64,000 nucleotides of DNA from Celerinatantimonas sp046054195 (GTDB lineage Bacteria; Pseudomonadota; Gammaproteobacteria; Enterobacterales; Celerinatantimonadaceae): the NCBI RefSeq assembly GCF_046054195.1, contig NZ_JBEQCS010000019.1, positions 1 through 64,000 of the forward strand, read 5' to 3'. The first letter of the stretch is position 1; each line of letters begins with the position of its first letter. Made by a program: the position numbers and the translations under genes. This document shows, piece by piece, positions 9,217 through 18,148 of the stretch. The notes under the pieces are model-generated. The model did not search any database. It was not told the DNA's origin and was given only the letters and a program-made list of their open reading frames with translations.

Positions 9217-9979
9217 TGAAAGTTTATTAAAAGTCACAGATCTGACCATGCGTTTTGGCGGTCTGCTCGCGGTTGATGGCGTGGCTCTTGAGATTAATCC
9301 TCAGCAGGTCGTCTCAATTATCGGACCCAATGGTGCGGGCAAAACAACCGTATTTAACTGTATCACCGGGTTTTATAAACCGACCTCGGGTGAAATTCTC
9401 TTTAATGGTGAAGCGGTGCAGGGATTGCCAGGCCATAAAATTGCTCGTAAAGGGATGGTCAGAACATTCCAACATGTGCGTTTGTTTAAAGAGATGACCG
9501 CTATCGAGAATTTACTGATAGCCCAGCATCACCATCTCAATACCAATCTGTTATCTGGATTGTTCAAAACGCCTAATTTTCGCAATAGTGAAAAACAAGC
9601 TTTGGAAAACGCGAAATACTGGCTGAAAAAGGTCGATTTGCTCGATTATGCGAACCGTCTAGCTGGCAATTTGGCTTATGGTCAGCAGCGGCGCTTAGAA
9701 ATTGCGCGTTGTATGGTTACCGGGCCGCAGTTATTGATGCTTGATGAACCGGCTGCTGGGTTAAATCCGCGTGAAACGGCTGATTTGAACGAGATGATTG
9801 TCGGTCTGCGTGAAAACGAAAAGATATCTGTCGTACTGATTGAACACGATATGAAGTTAGTGATGGAAATTTCTGATTACATTTATGTGGTCAATCAGGG
9901 CCGGCCTCTCGCTGACGGCACGCCAGAGCAAGTTCGAGCCCATCCAGATGTCATTAAAGCGTATTTGGGAGAGTCATAA
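9209..9979 (+). CDS. livG: Branched-chain amino acid ABC transporter ATPase LivG
   Basis: This cytoplasmic ATPase subunit of 256 residues has Walker A GPNGAGKTT, the signature LAYGQQRRLEIA, Walker B LLMLDEPAAGLNP and a switch histidine in LIEHDM. I use the ATG at 9209 with GGAG ten bases upstream; a GTG two codons earlier is possible. The signature LAYGQQ, in place of LSGGQ, is normal for LivG. The stop overlaps the livF start by one base. Confidence 0.95.
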   Translation: MSSESLLKVTDLTMRFGGLLAVDGVALEINPQQVVSIIGPNGAGKTTVFNCITGFYKPTSGEILFNGEAVQGLPGHKIARKGMVRTFQHVRLFKEMTAIENLLIAQHHHLNTNLLSGLFKTPNFRNSEKQALENAKYWLKKVDLLDYANRLAGNLAYGQQRRLEIARCMVTGPQLLMLDEPAAGLNPRETADLNEMIVGLRENEKISVVLIEHDMKLVMEISDYIYVVNQGRPLADGTPEQVRAHPDVIKAYLGES

Positions 9980-10686
9980 TGAGTATGCTTAAATTTGCTA
10001 ACGTATCGACTCATTATGGGCAGATCCAGGCGTTAGACGATGTATCATTGCATGTCGAAAAGGGTGAGATTGTCAGTTTAATTGGTGCCAATGGCGCAGG
10101 GAAAACCACGTTATTGATGACGTTGTGTGGCGATCCTCGTGCCAGTAGCGGTGAAATTTTTCTCGATGAGCAAAATATTACCCATCAGCAAACCTCTGAA
10201 ATTATGCGCACGCATGTGGCCATTGTGCCAGAAGGGCGGCGAATCTTTTCTCGCTTAACGGTGGAAGAAAACCTCTACATGGGAGCTTTCTTTGCCACTG
10301 TGAGTGAAAAGCAGGAGCTGATGCACCAGATGTTTGACTTATTTCCTCGCTTGAAAGAACGCCGTTCACAGCGCGCAGGCACCATGTCCGGTGGTGAACA
10401 GCAGATGTTAGCGGTTGCAAGGGCGCTTATGAGCCAGCCCAAATTATTGCTGTTAGATGAGCCATCACTAGGACTTGCACCCATTATTATCGCGCAGATT
10501 TTTGAAACCATTGAAAAGCTGCGCAAAGATGGGATGACCATTTTCTTAGTGGAACAAAATGCTAACCAAGCGCTAAAACTGGCGGACCGAGGTTACGTTT
10601 TGGAAAATGGTCGAATTGTTCTTGAAGACACGGGTGAGAAGTTACTCAGTAATCCACAGGTACAAAACGCTTATCTTGGCGGTTAG
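9979..10686 (+). CDS. livF: Branched-chain amino acid ABC transporter ATPase LivF
   Basis: The second ATPase, 235 residues, has Walker A GANGAGKTT, signature MSGGEQQMLAVARAL, Walker B LLLLDEPSLGLAP and switch region LVEQNANQAL. It is the last gene of the operon, coupled to livG by the overlap TAATG, and is followed by a clear terminator. No regulator is encoded within the operon. Lrp control is usual for this system but no site was recognised. Confidence 0.95.
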   Translation: MSMLKFANVSTHYGQIQALDDVSLHVEKGEIVSLIGANGAGKTTLLMTLCGDPRASSGEIFLDEQNITHQQTSEIMRTHVAIVPEGRRIFSRLTVEENLYMGAFFATVSEKQELMHQMFDLFPRLKERRSQRAGTMSGGEQQMLAVARALMSQPKLLLLDEPSLGLAPIIIAQIFETIEKLRKDGMTIFLVEQNANQALKLADRGYVLENGRIVLEDTGEKLLSNPQVQNAYLGG

Positions 10687-10712
10687 TCAGACATATAATT
10701 GGATTTTTGAGC

Positions 10713-10745
10713 AAAACCCGGACGTTAAAAAGTTCGGGTTTTTTT
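10713..10745 (+). terminator. Terminator of the liv operon
   Basis: ACCCGGAC and GTTCGGGT form an eight-pair stem (one G-U) around an A-rich loop, followed by seven T residues. Confidence 0.9.
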
Positions 10746-11096
10746 GTCTAAATTAAAATTATTTAATACTTTTTTATTAAGTAATAAAGTTGATTAGCTT
10801 ATTGTTTATACAGAATTTTTTGTGATTTTAATGGTCAATCATTACTTTTAGAGCGGTTTTTTGATACACCTCTCTATAGATATACCTATAGATATGCGTT
10901 TCGTTAGTCGGTATTATTCCGTTGCTCAAATAAATAGCTTGCTCTTTCAGGCTATTCAGGCTGTTTTTCTAATCAGAAGAATATTTTCACTAATTAGAAA
11001 ATAAAAATAGCACAAAATTAATGGATTAAAAGATCAATTCACATCATTTACCGGATGAATCCCCCATCTGGATAGGGATGTTGGTGAGAGATATAT
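10746..11096 (+). promoter_or_regulatory. AT-rich upstream region of the DUF945 gene
   Basis: This gap of about 350 bases holds no gene. It is strongly AT-rich and contains a short direct repeat, CTATAGATAT, twice near 10873-10894. The ribosome site GGTGAGAG lies just before the next ATG. No promoter could be fixed with confidence. Confidence 0.3.
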
Positions 11097-12590
11097 ATGA
11101 ATAAAAAAGTTACCGTATCGGCAGCGGTCGTTGTCGTTGTTGCAGCAGGTCTAGTTGCAGCTCCTTATGTCGTTAAATCAAAGGTTAAACCTAAGTTTAC
11201 TGAGCTTCAGGTTCCACAAAATATCGCTGATACATTGGCTAAACATGATTTAGCAGCCGAATTAAAAAATGTTAGTTATGAAGATCATGGTTTAACTGCA
11301 GATACGGTTACTCGCGTGATAGTCCATAAAGAGGGTCATCCGGATAATAAGCTGTGTTTTGATATTAGCAGCAAACTTGATTTTGGTTATGGCACTTTTT
11401 ACTCAGGCAACTTAGTTAAAGCTGATTCTAAGTTATTAGCGAAATCACAAGATCCAAAATGTGGTTTTATTGATAACCCTGCACTTAAATACGATCGTGG
11501 TGCTAATGAGCTGTTTGGTGAGTTGTTTAAAGATGGCTCCCCACTTACCGCGACAACAATTCTGAACTGGTCTGGTGATGTGAACCAAGCCACTATCAAT
11601 ATTGTACCTCGTACCCTACATGAGCCTAATCGCCGCCAAGGTGAGGCTGATATCTTCGATGTGAAAGCGGGTCAGTTAACTATTAGCCGTAACTCTTCAC
11701 ACGATAAAGTACAAAGCAAATTCCACTGGGATGGTTTCCATTGGCAGGATTACAGCAGCTATAAGCCAGGTGTCGTTCAGGCTGATTTTACCCTTGGCGC
11801 AGTTGACTCTAAATCAAGTCAATCTCGCGTAAGCGATACCAAATATATGTGGACAGGTACGAGTTCAATTCACATTGCACCATCTAAATTTGTTGCAACT
11901 AATTATTTCGCTAGTGATGATGGTAAACATGAAACTTATCAGCTTGGTGGGATTAATATTGACTTTACCTCAAGTGCTGCTGATAAAAAATTGACATCAA
12001 CAATGGACTTGAAACTGTCTGATCTTGATATCAAAGGCAGCAAAATCGCTAATGGTGAGGCCAAGGTTACTGTAAGTAATATCAGTACTGAAGCGATGGA
12101 TGACCTGTTGGGTATTTTCCAAGAAAATGGTGCGTTTGTTAAAGCTCACGGTTATCAAAGAGACGAAATCCTTGCCAATAAATTATTGTCAGTTTATCAA
12201 AATGCCAAACTTACATTAGATCCGGTGAAAGTTGAGGATAATGGTAAAGAAATTTCTATTTCAGGCAGTGAATCAGTTGGCTCAATTGACCCTAAAATGG
12301 TTCAGATGTTGGGAATTCGCGGGCTTGTCCTTGGTTCAGCAAAAAGCTTAGTTGGTGATGTGAATCTGGTTATCGACACCCAGATGGCAAATAAACTGGC
12401 AACGACTGTTATGAGTATTTTCGCTCATAATCCGCAATCGCTCAAGCATCGTACAGAACGAGTTATGCGCGGTGTTACCCGTTCTTTGCAGCGTCAAGTT
12501 GATGCCGGTTACCTTAATTATGATAAAGCAGCGGATCGTTATACAACGAAACTGCATATCGAAAATGGCCATGTTAAACAGGTTAAATAA
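11097..12590 (+). CDS. YdgA-family protein (DUF945)
   Basis: The 497-residue protein has one N-terminal hydrophobic segment (about residues 5-27, SAAVVVVVAAGLVAAPYVV) that should anchor it or export it to the periplasm. A long beta-rich body follows, with the repeated DFTSSAADKKL-like strands seen in DUF945/YdgA proteins and near the C-terminus a conserved-looking GYLNYDKAADRY. The family has no proven biochemical function. The gene stands alone between two terminators, so context does not help. Confidence 0.75.
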   Translation: MNKKVTVSAAVVVVVAAGLVAAPYVVKSKVKPKFTELQVPQNIADTLAKHDLAAELKNVSYEDHGLTADTVTRVIVHKEGHPDNKLCFDISSKLDFGYGTFYSGNLVKADSKLLAKSQDPKCGFIDNPALKYDRGANELFGELFKDGSPLTATTILNWSGDVNQATINIVPRTLHEPNRRQGEADIFDVKAGQLTISRNSSHDKVQSKFHWDGFHWQDYSSYKPGVVQADFTLGAVDSKSSQSRVSDTKYMWTGTSSIHIAPSKFVATNYFASDDGKHETYQLGGINIDFTSSAADKKLTSTMDLKLSDLDIKGSKIANGEAKVTVSNISTEAMDDLLGIFQENGAFVKAHGYQRDEILANKLLSVYQNAKLTLDPVKVEDNGKEISISGSESVGSIDPKMVQMLGIRGLVLGSAKSLVGDVNLVIDTQMANKLATTVMSIFAHNPQSLKHRTERVMRGVTRSLQRQVDAGYLNYDKAADRYTTKLHIENGHVKQVK

Positions 12591-12637
12591 TCTGTGTGAA
12601 TTTACCTAGAGCATTGTTTAGGCTCTAAGTTTAAAGT

Positions 12638-12670
12638 AAAAACCGGATAACCTAAGTTATCCGGTTTTTT
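12638..12670. terminator. Bidirectional terminator
   Basis: AACCGGATAAC and GTTATCCGGTT form a perfect stem with a four-base loop, flanked by T-runs on both strands. It separates the convergent DUF945 and hpxC genes. Confidence 0.9.
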
Positions 12671-12675
12671 TATGG

Positions 12676-14118
12676 CTAAAGATTTGTTTGCGCTTCTACC
12701 ACTTCAATAGAAACGGTGCTCTTTGCCATTAGCCAATGGTAGCTGACTCCAGCTACGGCTCCACTGATAAATAGTGAGAAATTTGCCAGTTCAGTAAAGA
12801 CAAATGAGCTCAAAATAGATGCGCAACCGGCAATAATGAGTGCAATAATGGCACGTGTATTCCAGCCATTGTTGTACCAGTATTGACCATTTTTTGTATC
12901 ATTATAGAGACTGCTGAGATGAATTTTCTGTTTGCGAATTCTATAGTAATCGACCAAAACGATACCATACAAAGGACCGATTAAGGCGGCTAATAAATCC
13001 ACTGTGTAATGGATCATGTCTGGGTTATTAAACAAGTTCCATGGTGTCATCAATAGTGAGGCAATTGCTGCGATAAAGCCTCCCCATTTAAAGCTTATTT
13101 TTTGCGGCGCAATGTTTGAAAAATCAAAAGCGGGTGAAACAAAATTAGCAACGATATTAATGCCGATGGTAGCAAGAATAAATGTTAGAGCGCCAAGCAC
13201 TGTAATGGTAGCGGAATCAAGCATCTGAACTGTTTTAATGGGGTCAGTGATCATCTGTCCAAACATTGGAATAGATGCTGAAACAATCAATACACTAAAT
13301 ATCGAGAAAACAATAAAGTTAAGAGGTAGACCAAGTAAATTGCCCACTTTCATTTGTTTCTTATTTTTACAATAGCGAGCAAAATCACTGAAATTAAGCG
13401 TCGGACCTGCAAAATAACCAGCGACTAGGGCAATGGCTATAATCATCTCTTTTACATTGTTCCAACCGACCAGTGATTTACTCGATAGGTTAAAGTGAAT
13501 TGCACTCCAGCCCGTTTGATAGAGCATAAAACCACATAGAGCAAACATTGCGATGTAAATTGCTGGGCCACTGTAATCAATGACCTTGCGGATCATGGGC
13601 ATTCCGAACATAAAGACTAGAGCCTGCGCTATCCACATGAATAAAAAGCCCATCCAACCTAAGTAAGATAACCCGACGAAGCTTTCAGACTGCAGTGTTT
13701 TTAGACTTGGGAAAAAGTATAAAGCAAGAATAATAAAAGAGCTTGAGGCTAGATAGGTTTGAATTCCATACCACACAACGGCAATACAGCCACGGATAAT
13801 CGCCGGAATATTTGCGCCTTTCACTCCAAATGCTAAACGACAAACCACAGGAAATGGCACGCCAGCTTTCTGTCCTGGAGTACCCATCAGGTTAGCGAAT
13901 AGATAAACAATCATAATTCCCGCAAGTAAACAGACAAACACCTGCCATCCAGCAAGTCCTAGAGCAAACAGACTTGCAGCAAATACGTAGCCTCCCACAC
14001 TATGTACATCGGACATCCAGAAAGCGAAAATGCTATACCAACTCCACTGTTGATCTATTTCTGGTGCTAGGTCGGCATTGCTTAACTGAGGACTCATCGA
14101 TTGAAGCTGTTTGTTCAT
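12676..14118 (-). CDS. hpxC: NCS1-family purine/allantoin permease
   Basis: This integral inner-membrane transporter of about 480 residues has roughly twelve hydrophobic segments. Family features include the early QQWSWYSIFAFWMSDVHSVGGY, the NFSDFARYCK motif in the middle and PWNLF near the late helices. NCS1 carriers bring in allantoin, hydantoins, purines or cytosine. Its place beside hpxS-A-B makes allantoin or a related ureide the likely substrate. The ATG at 14118 has AGGA seven bases upstream; an ATG two codons earlier lies too close to it. A palindromic operator sits about 17 bases before the start, so HpxS control is likely. Confidence 0.85.
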   Translation of the reverse strand: MNKQLQSMSPQLSNADLAPEIDQQWSWYSIFAFWMSDVHSVGGYVFAASLFALGLAGWQVFVCLLAGIMIVYLFANLMGTPGQKAGVPFPVVCRLAFGVKGANIPAIIRGCIAVVWYGIQTYLASSSFIILALYFFPSLKTLQSESFVGLSYLGWMGFLFMWIAQALVFMFGMPMIRKVIDYSGPAIYIAMFALCGFMLYQTGWSAIHFNLSSKSLVGWNNVKEMIIAIALVAGYFAGPTLNFSDFARYCKNKKQMKVGNLLGLPLNFIVFSIFSVLIVSASIPMFGQMITDPIKTVQMLDSATITVLGALTFILATIGINIVANFVSPAFDFSNIAPQKISFKWGGFIAAIASLLMTPWNLFNNPDMIHYTVDLLAALIGPLYGIVLVDYYRIRKQKIHLSSLYNDTKNGQYWYNNGWNTRAIIALIIAGCASILSSFVFTELANFSLFISGAVAGVSYHWLMAKSTVSIEVVEAQTNL

Positions 14119-14134
14119 AATCATATCCTTTTGT

Positions 14135-14146
14135 ATTGTATACAAT
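14135..14146. promoter_or_regulatory. Putative HpxS operator in the hpxC leader
   Basis: ATTGTATACAAT is a perfect 12-base palindrome just upstream of hpxC. The same core recurs before hpxS. TTGTATACAA-type sites are typical of FCD-class GntR regulators. Confidence 0.65.
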
Positions 14147-14301
14147 ATCACATACAATTCTGATGCCATTTTGATAACAATATGAAAACTATGATTTTTA
14201 GGAATTAAATAGTTATTACTGCTTTTTTATTGCACTGTTATAGAACACTAAATAGATCATTTTGTGCTTTTTTTGATCGAAACCTGATCGTTGTTTAATC
14301 C

Positions 14302-14311
14302 ATTGATCAAT
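14302..14311. promoter_or_regulatory. ATTGATCAAT palindrome in the hpxC-hpxS intergenic region
   Basis: This is a perfect ten-base palindrome, with two further TGATCG half-sites upstream (near 14274 and 14285). It may bind a second regulator; none is identified. Confidence 0.3.
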
Positions 14312-14345
14312 AAATGGCAGGACATAGAAGAATAAACTGTGTTAG

Positions 14346-14357
14346 ATTGTATACAAC
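14346..14357. promoter_or_regulatory. Putative HpxS operator upstream of hpxS
   Basis: ATTGTATACAAC matches the hpxC-side palindrome at 11 of 12 bases and lies 25 bases before the hpxS start. This fits autoregulation and joint control of the divergent units. Confidence 0.65.
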
Positions 14358-14381
14358 AATAGACTATGATTCGTATGCAGT

Positions 14382-15059
14382 ATGAGAAAAGATCGTCACC
14401 ATCAAATGTACCAGCAGATGCTAAAAGCAATCGTTGAACATCAACTTCCCCCAGGACTTAGGCTCCCTGAAGATAAACTGGCAGCTACCTTTGCAATTAG
14501 TCGCACTGGCGTGCGCAAGGTATTGCAGCGCCTGGCTCTGGAAAAATTTGTCACCATAGAACCCAATAAAGGTGCTCATGTAAGTGAACCTAGTGTTGAA
14601 GAGGCTCGACAGGTAATTGATAGCCGAATCATGCTGGAACCTCTTTTGATTGGTGCTGTTATCGATAACTGGGATGAATCGGCAAAGAGCCGCTTACAGC
14701 AACTGATTGATATTGAGCATCTAGCTCGACATGCTGACGATTTGGCTGAACAGATTGATTTAACGGCTCAGTTCCATATTGAACTTGCGAGCATCTCAGG
14801 CAACCAAGTGATGGCTGATTTTGTCCAACAGTTGGCTTATCGATCATCGTTAGTCGTCGCTGTTTATGGTTCTCGCCACAGTGTTGGATGTGATTGCGGC
14901 GATCATCAAGAGCTTCTGGAACTTTTAGATGAAAGGCAAGTTGAATCATCTATTCAGTGGATGAAAGTTCATCTTCAGGCCATTAAACAGTCGCTTAATT
15001 TTTCAGAATCTCATGACAGTGATGTTGATTTTTCGAGCATTTTTACCCCATTAGATTAG
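14382..15059 (+). CDS. hpxS: GntR-family (FCD) transcriptional regulator
   Basis: The 225-residue protein has an N-terminal winged helix (LPEDKLAATFAISRTGVRKVLQRLALEKFV, about residues 29-58, quoted only in part: LAATFAISRTGVRKVL) and a C-terminal all-helical ligand domain of the FCD type with histidines expected to bind metal (FHIELASISGN). In Klebsiella the GntR regulator HpxS precedes allantoin racemase and allantoinase, the same order seen here. No good ribosome site precedes the ATG at 14382. It starts an operon with hpxA and hpxB and probably binds the two palindromes described. Confidence 0.85.
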   Translation: MRKDRHHQMYQQMLKAIVEHQLPPGLRLPEDKLAATFAISRTGVRKVLQRLALEKFVTIEPNKGAHVSEPSVEEARQVIDSRIMLEPLLIGAVIDNWDESAKSRLQQLIDIEHLARHADDLAEQIDLTAQFHIELASISGNQVMADFVQQLAYRSSLVVAVYGSRHSVGCDCGDHQELLELLDERQVESSIQWMKVHLQAIKQSLNFSESHDSDVDFSSIFTPLD

Positions 15060-15071
15060 CCGGAGAGATAC

Positions 15072-15803
15072 GTGCGTATTCAGTTACTCAATCCTAATTC
15101 CAGTACCGCGATGACCGAACGGATGACGCAGGTTGCAAGAGAGGTTGCCTTATCTAATACGCAGATTATTCCAAGTACTGCGCAACATGGACCTCTTTCT
15201 ATTGAGTCTGCTCGCGATGAAGCCATCGCTGGCGCTGCGTTATTAGATGAAATTTGGTGGGCAAAAGAGCAAGGGGTCGATGCCCATATTATCGCTTGTT
15301 TTGGAGACCCGTCACTCAGTGCCGCTCGCGAAGTAGCGGATGCGCCAGTGATTGGAATTGCTCAGGCGGCATTTCATTTCGCCAGCTTAATCAGTTATCG
15401 ATTTGCTGTAGTAACCACCATGCGTCGCACCATAGCGACCGCTCAAGAGTTGCTTAGTCGTTACGGTTTTACCCATCAATGCAGTGGTGTGTATGCCAGT
15501 GATATCCCCGTATTAGCACTGGAAGAATTGTCCAATCACCACCTGCAGTTATTACTCAGCGATTGTCAAAAAGCGATTGATGAAGGTGCAGAGGCGATTG
15601 TCTTGGGATGTGCTGGAATGGCAACGTTGTGTCAGCGTTTACAAGACAGGTTTCAGGTGCCGGTGATCGATGGTGTGGCTGGTGCGGTTAAATTAGTTGA
15701 ATCGCTTCATTCACTTCAATTAAAGGCAGCAAAACGAGGTCAATTCGCGGCTGCCTATCCGAAACTGTTTACTGGTCGTTACCAACATTGGAGCGACCGC
15801 TAG
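15072..15803 (+). CDS. hpxA: Allantoin racemase (Asp/Glu/hydantoin racemase family)
   Basis: This cytosolic racemase interconverts allantoin enantiomers so that a stereospecific allantoinase can use both. The 243-residue protein begins RIQLLNPNSSTAMTERM, typical of hydantoin racemases. It has the two catalytic cysteines in IIACFGDPSL and VLGCAGM. The start is GTG with GGAGAG upstream. It lies 12 bases after hpxS and ends just before hpxB. Confidence 0.88.
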   Translation: MRIQLLNPNSSTAMTERMTQVAREVALSNTQIIPSTAQHGPLSIESARDEAIAGAALLDEIWWAKEQGVDAHIIACFGDPSLSAAREVADAPVIGIAQAAFHFASLISYRFAVVTTMRRTIATAQELLSRYGFTHQCSGVYASDIPVLALEELSNHHLQLLLSDCQKAIDEGAEAIVLGCAGMATLCQRLQDRFQVPVIDGVAGAVKLVESLHSLQLKAAKRGQFAAAYPKLFTGRYQHWSDR

Positions 15804-15811
15804 GAGGTGAT

Positions 15812-16744
15812 ATGCAGGTAACGTTTGCCAATGAGCGCAATTATGTTGGTTATGGCGCTAATCCTGAAATTGTTCAGTGGCCAAATCAAGCTCGGGTAGC
15901 ACTGCAATTTGTTCTAAATTACGAAGAAGGTGGTGAAAATTCGGTGCAGCATGGTGATGAGCATGCCGAAACATTTTTATCGGAAATATATGGAGCTGAG
16001 CCTTATGCTGCCCGCCATATTAGCATGGAATCTCTCTATGATTATGGCTCACGCGTAGGTGTGTGGCGCCTACTCAAAGAATTTGAAGAGCGGCAATTGC
16101 CATTGACGGTCTTTGCTATTGCAACAGCCTTAGCAAAAAATCCACAAGTTACCAATGCTCTTATATCTCATGGTCATGAGGTCTGTGGCCATGGTTTAAA
16201 ATGGATTCATTACCAAAATGTTCCTAAAGCAATTGAACAAGAGCATCTACACCAAGCCCTCGCACTTTACCAACAGTTAACGGGGTCTCGTCCTCTTGGC
16301 TGGTATACTGGACGTGACTCGCCAAATACTCGCCAATTATTGCTCGAAGAAGGAGGTTTTTGTTACGACTCAGACTCGTATGCAGACGACCTACCATTTT
16401 GGATGCCATATCAACAGGATGGCCAACATCGAGCACACCTCGTTGTTCCGTATACTCTCGATAACAATGATATGCGTTTTTATTCACCGTATGGTTTTAG
16501 TCATGGGGACGAGTTCTTTCACTATTTAAAAGATAGTTTTGATTGCTTGTATGCTGAAGGTGCTGAGCATCCTAAAATGATGTCGGTTGGATTGCATTGT
16601 CGAATCAGTGGCCGCCCTGGTCGAATGAGTGGACTGCAACGATTTTTAGATTATGTACAGAGCAAATCTGATGTCTGGATAGCTCAGCGCATCGATATTG
16701 CTCGCTATTGGGCTGAACATTATCCCTATCAATATTCCAACTAA
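15812..16744 (+). CDS. hpxB: Metal-independent allantoinase (polysaccharide deacetylase fold)
   Basis: HpxB/PuuE proteins open the allantoin ring to allantoate. They use a NodB-like fold and not the amidohydrolase fold of classic allantoinase. The 310-residue length and the segments FVLNYEEGGENS, GSRVGVWRLL, GHEVCGHGLKW and LHCRISGRPGR match PuuE. The ATG at 15812 has a near-perfect AGGAGGTGA. It is the third gene of hpxSAB. Confidence 0.9.
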   Translation: MQVTFANERNYVGYGANPEIVQWPNQARVALQFVLNYEEGGENSVQHGDEHAETFLSEIYGAEPYAARHISMESLYDYGSRVGVWRLLKEFEERQLPLTVFAIATALAKNPQVTNALISHGHEVCGHGLKWIHYQNVPKAIEQEHLHQALALYQQLTGSRPLGWYTGRDSPNTRQLLLEEGGFCYDSDSYADDLPFWMPYQQDGQHRAHLVVPYTLDNNDMRFYSPYGFSHGDEFFHYLKDSFDCLYAEGAEHPKMMSVGLHCRISGRPGRMSGLQRFLDYVQSKSDVWIAQRIDIARYWAEHYPYQYSN

Positions 16745-16751
16745 TAGAGAT

Positions 16752-16773
16752 AAGGATGGTGTTAGCCATCCTT
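16752..16773. terminator. Hairpin between convergent hpxB and the ABC operon
   Basis: AAGGATGG and CCATCCTT form a perfect eight-pair stem with a six-base loop, eight bases after hpxB. The trailing sequence on the plus strand is ATTTAATTGTT. Confidence 0.65.
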
Positions 16774-16782
16774 ATTTAATTG

Positions 16783-17511
16783 TTATAAAACAGCGGCTAA
16801 AAAGCTCTGTAACTCTGGGGTCTGGGGTTTGCTAAATACTTCTTTAGCGGGGCCAGTTTCCCAGACTTTTCCATGATGCATAAATACCACGCGATCCCCG
16901 ACATCGCGGGCAAAGTTCATCTCGTGAGTGACTAAAATTAATGTCATGCCTTCGCGCTTTAGCTGCTCAAGTACTTTAAGCACTTCCCCAACCAGCTCTG
17001 GGTCTAGCGCTGAGGTGATCTCATCGCATAACAGCGCTTTGGGTTGCATGGCCAGTGATCGCGCAATCGCGACTCGTTGTTGTTGTCCACCTGAAAGATT
17101 ACCAGGAAACTGCTCCGCTTTATCCGACAGACCCACTTTGCCAAGAACTTGTTGGGCTAGTTCTTTGGCCTGTGTGGTTGATAGCTTAAGCACTAATTTA
17201 GGCGCCAACATGATATTTTCGGCAACCGTTAAGTGCGGAAATAAATTAAAGTTTTGAAATATCATGCCAACACTGCGGCTCAGCTCTAGCAGATGTTTTT
17301 CATCATTATCAACCGCTTGTTTATCGACAATAACAGCCCCTTGGCTAAATTGTTCCAAGCCGTTAATGCAGCGTAATAGCGTACTTTTGCCTGAGCCACT
17401 GCGACCAATAATCGAGATCACCTCGCCTGCATCAACTTTTAGATCAATGCCCTTGAGTACGTGATTATCTGCATAATATTTATGAACTTGTTCAATACTA
17501 ATGAGCGACAT
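16783..17511 (-). CDS. Polar amino-acid-type ABC transporter ATPase
   Basis: The 242-residue ATPase (GlnQ/HisP class) has Walker A GRSGSGKST, signature LSGGQQQRVAIARSL and the H-loop VTHEM. Walker B reads LCDEITSALDP, with Ile where Pro is usual. I start it at the ATG at 17511, which overlaps the upstream permease by 14 bases and has GGAGAAG before it. It is the last gene of a four-gene operon read toward hpxB. Substrate is unknown; its position inside the hpx cluster suggests a ureide, oxamate or a related acid amide. Confidence 0.9.
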   Translation of the reverse strand: MSLISIEQVHKYYADNHVLKGIDLKVDAGEVISIIGRSGSGKSTLLRCINGLEQFSQGAVIVDKQAVDNDEKHLLELSRSVGMIFQNFNLFPHLTVAENIMLAPKLVLKLSTTQAKELAQQVLGKVGLSDKAEQFPGNLSGGQQQRVAIARSLAMQPKALLCDEITSALDPELVGEVLKVLEQLKREGMTLILVTHEMNFARDVGDRVVFMHHGKVWETGPAKEVFSKPQTPELQSFLAAVL

Positions 17512-18148
17512 TGAGTTTCTTCTCCAAGTACGAGCTGAAAAGCGACAGTGGATAGCAAATAATAAAGTAGATACAGGCAACCATGGCAAATACTTTAAAC
17601 GGCTGAAACGTTGCGTTATTGAGCATGGTGCCAGCTTTGGTTAACTCGACAAAACCGATGATTGAGGTCAGTGCGGTTTCTTTAACAATTTGAACAGTGA
17701 AGCCAACCGTGGGGGCAATGGCAATTCGCAGTGCTTGAGGCAAAATCACATGGCGCATGGTCTGAATAAAATTGATGCCTAAACATCGAGACGCTTCCCA
17801 CTGGCCTTTGGGCAATGATTGGATACATCCAGTCCATATATCTGAGAGAAAGGCACTACTAAATAAAATGAGTGATGCACTGGCAGCTGTCCAAGCACTG
17901 ACTTCAATGCCAACTAAAGACAATCCGAAGAATGTCAGGAATAACTGCATTAACAGCGGTGTTCCTTGAAATAGTTCCACATAGAGCCGGACCAGACGCG
18001 ATAACGTTGGGCTGCGAGAAAGACGCAAGAAGGTCAAAATCATCGCCACTACCGCGCCCCCGACAAAGGCAATGAGCGATAATAAGAGCGTCCAGCGGGT
18101 GGCCATCAGCAGGTTATGCAATATATCCCAGTTACTAAATTGCATCAT
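17498..18148 (-). CDS. Polar amino-acid-type ABC transporter permease
   Basis: The 216-residue inner-membrane permease of the HisMQ/GlnP class has five hydrophobic segments, the ELFQGTPLLMQLF entry motif and the ATPase contact loop EASRCLGINFIQTMRHVILPQALR. It overlaps the other permease by four bases and the ATPase gene by 14. It forms a heterodimeric pore with the product of 18145-18813. Confidence 0.92.
   Translation of the reverse strand: MMQFSNWDILHNLLMATRWTLLLSLIAFVGGAVVAMILTFLRLSRSPTLSRLVRLYVELFQGTPLLMQLFLTFFGLSLVGIEVSAWTAASASLILFSSAFLSDIWTGCIQSLPKGQWEASRCLGINFIQTMRHVILPQALRIAIAPTVGFTVQIVKETALTSIIGFVELTKAGTMLNNATFQPFKVFAMVACIYFIICYPLSLFSSYLEKKLNVAH

Noticed and set aside
10873..10894. 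Direct repeat CTATAGATAT upstream of the DUF945 gene as a regulator site
   Set aside because: Two short AT-rich copies in a very AT-rich region are not enough to claim an operator.
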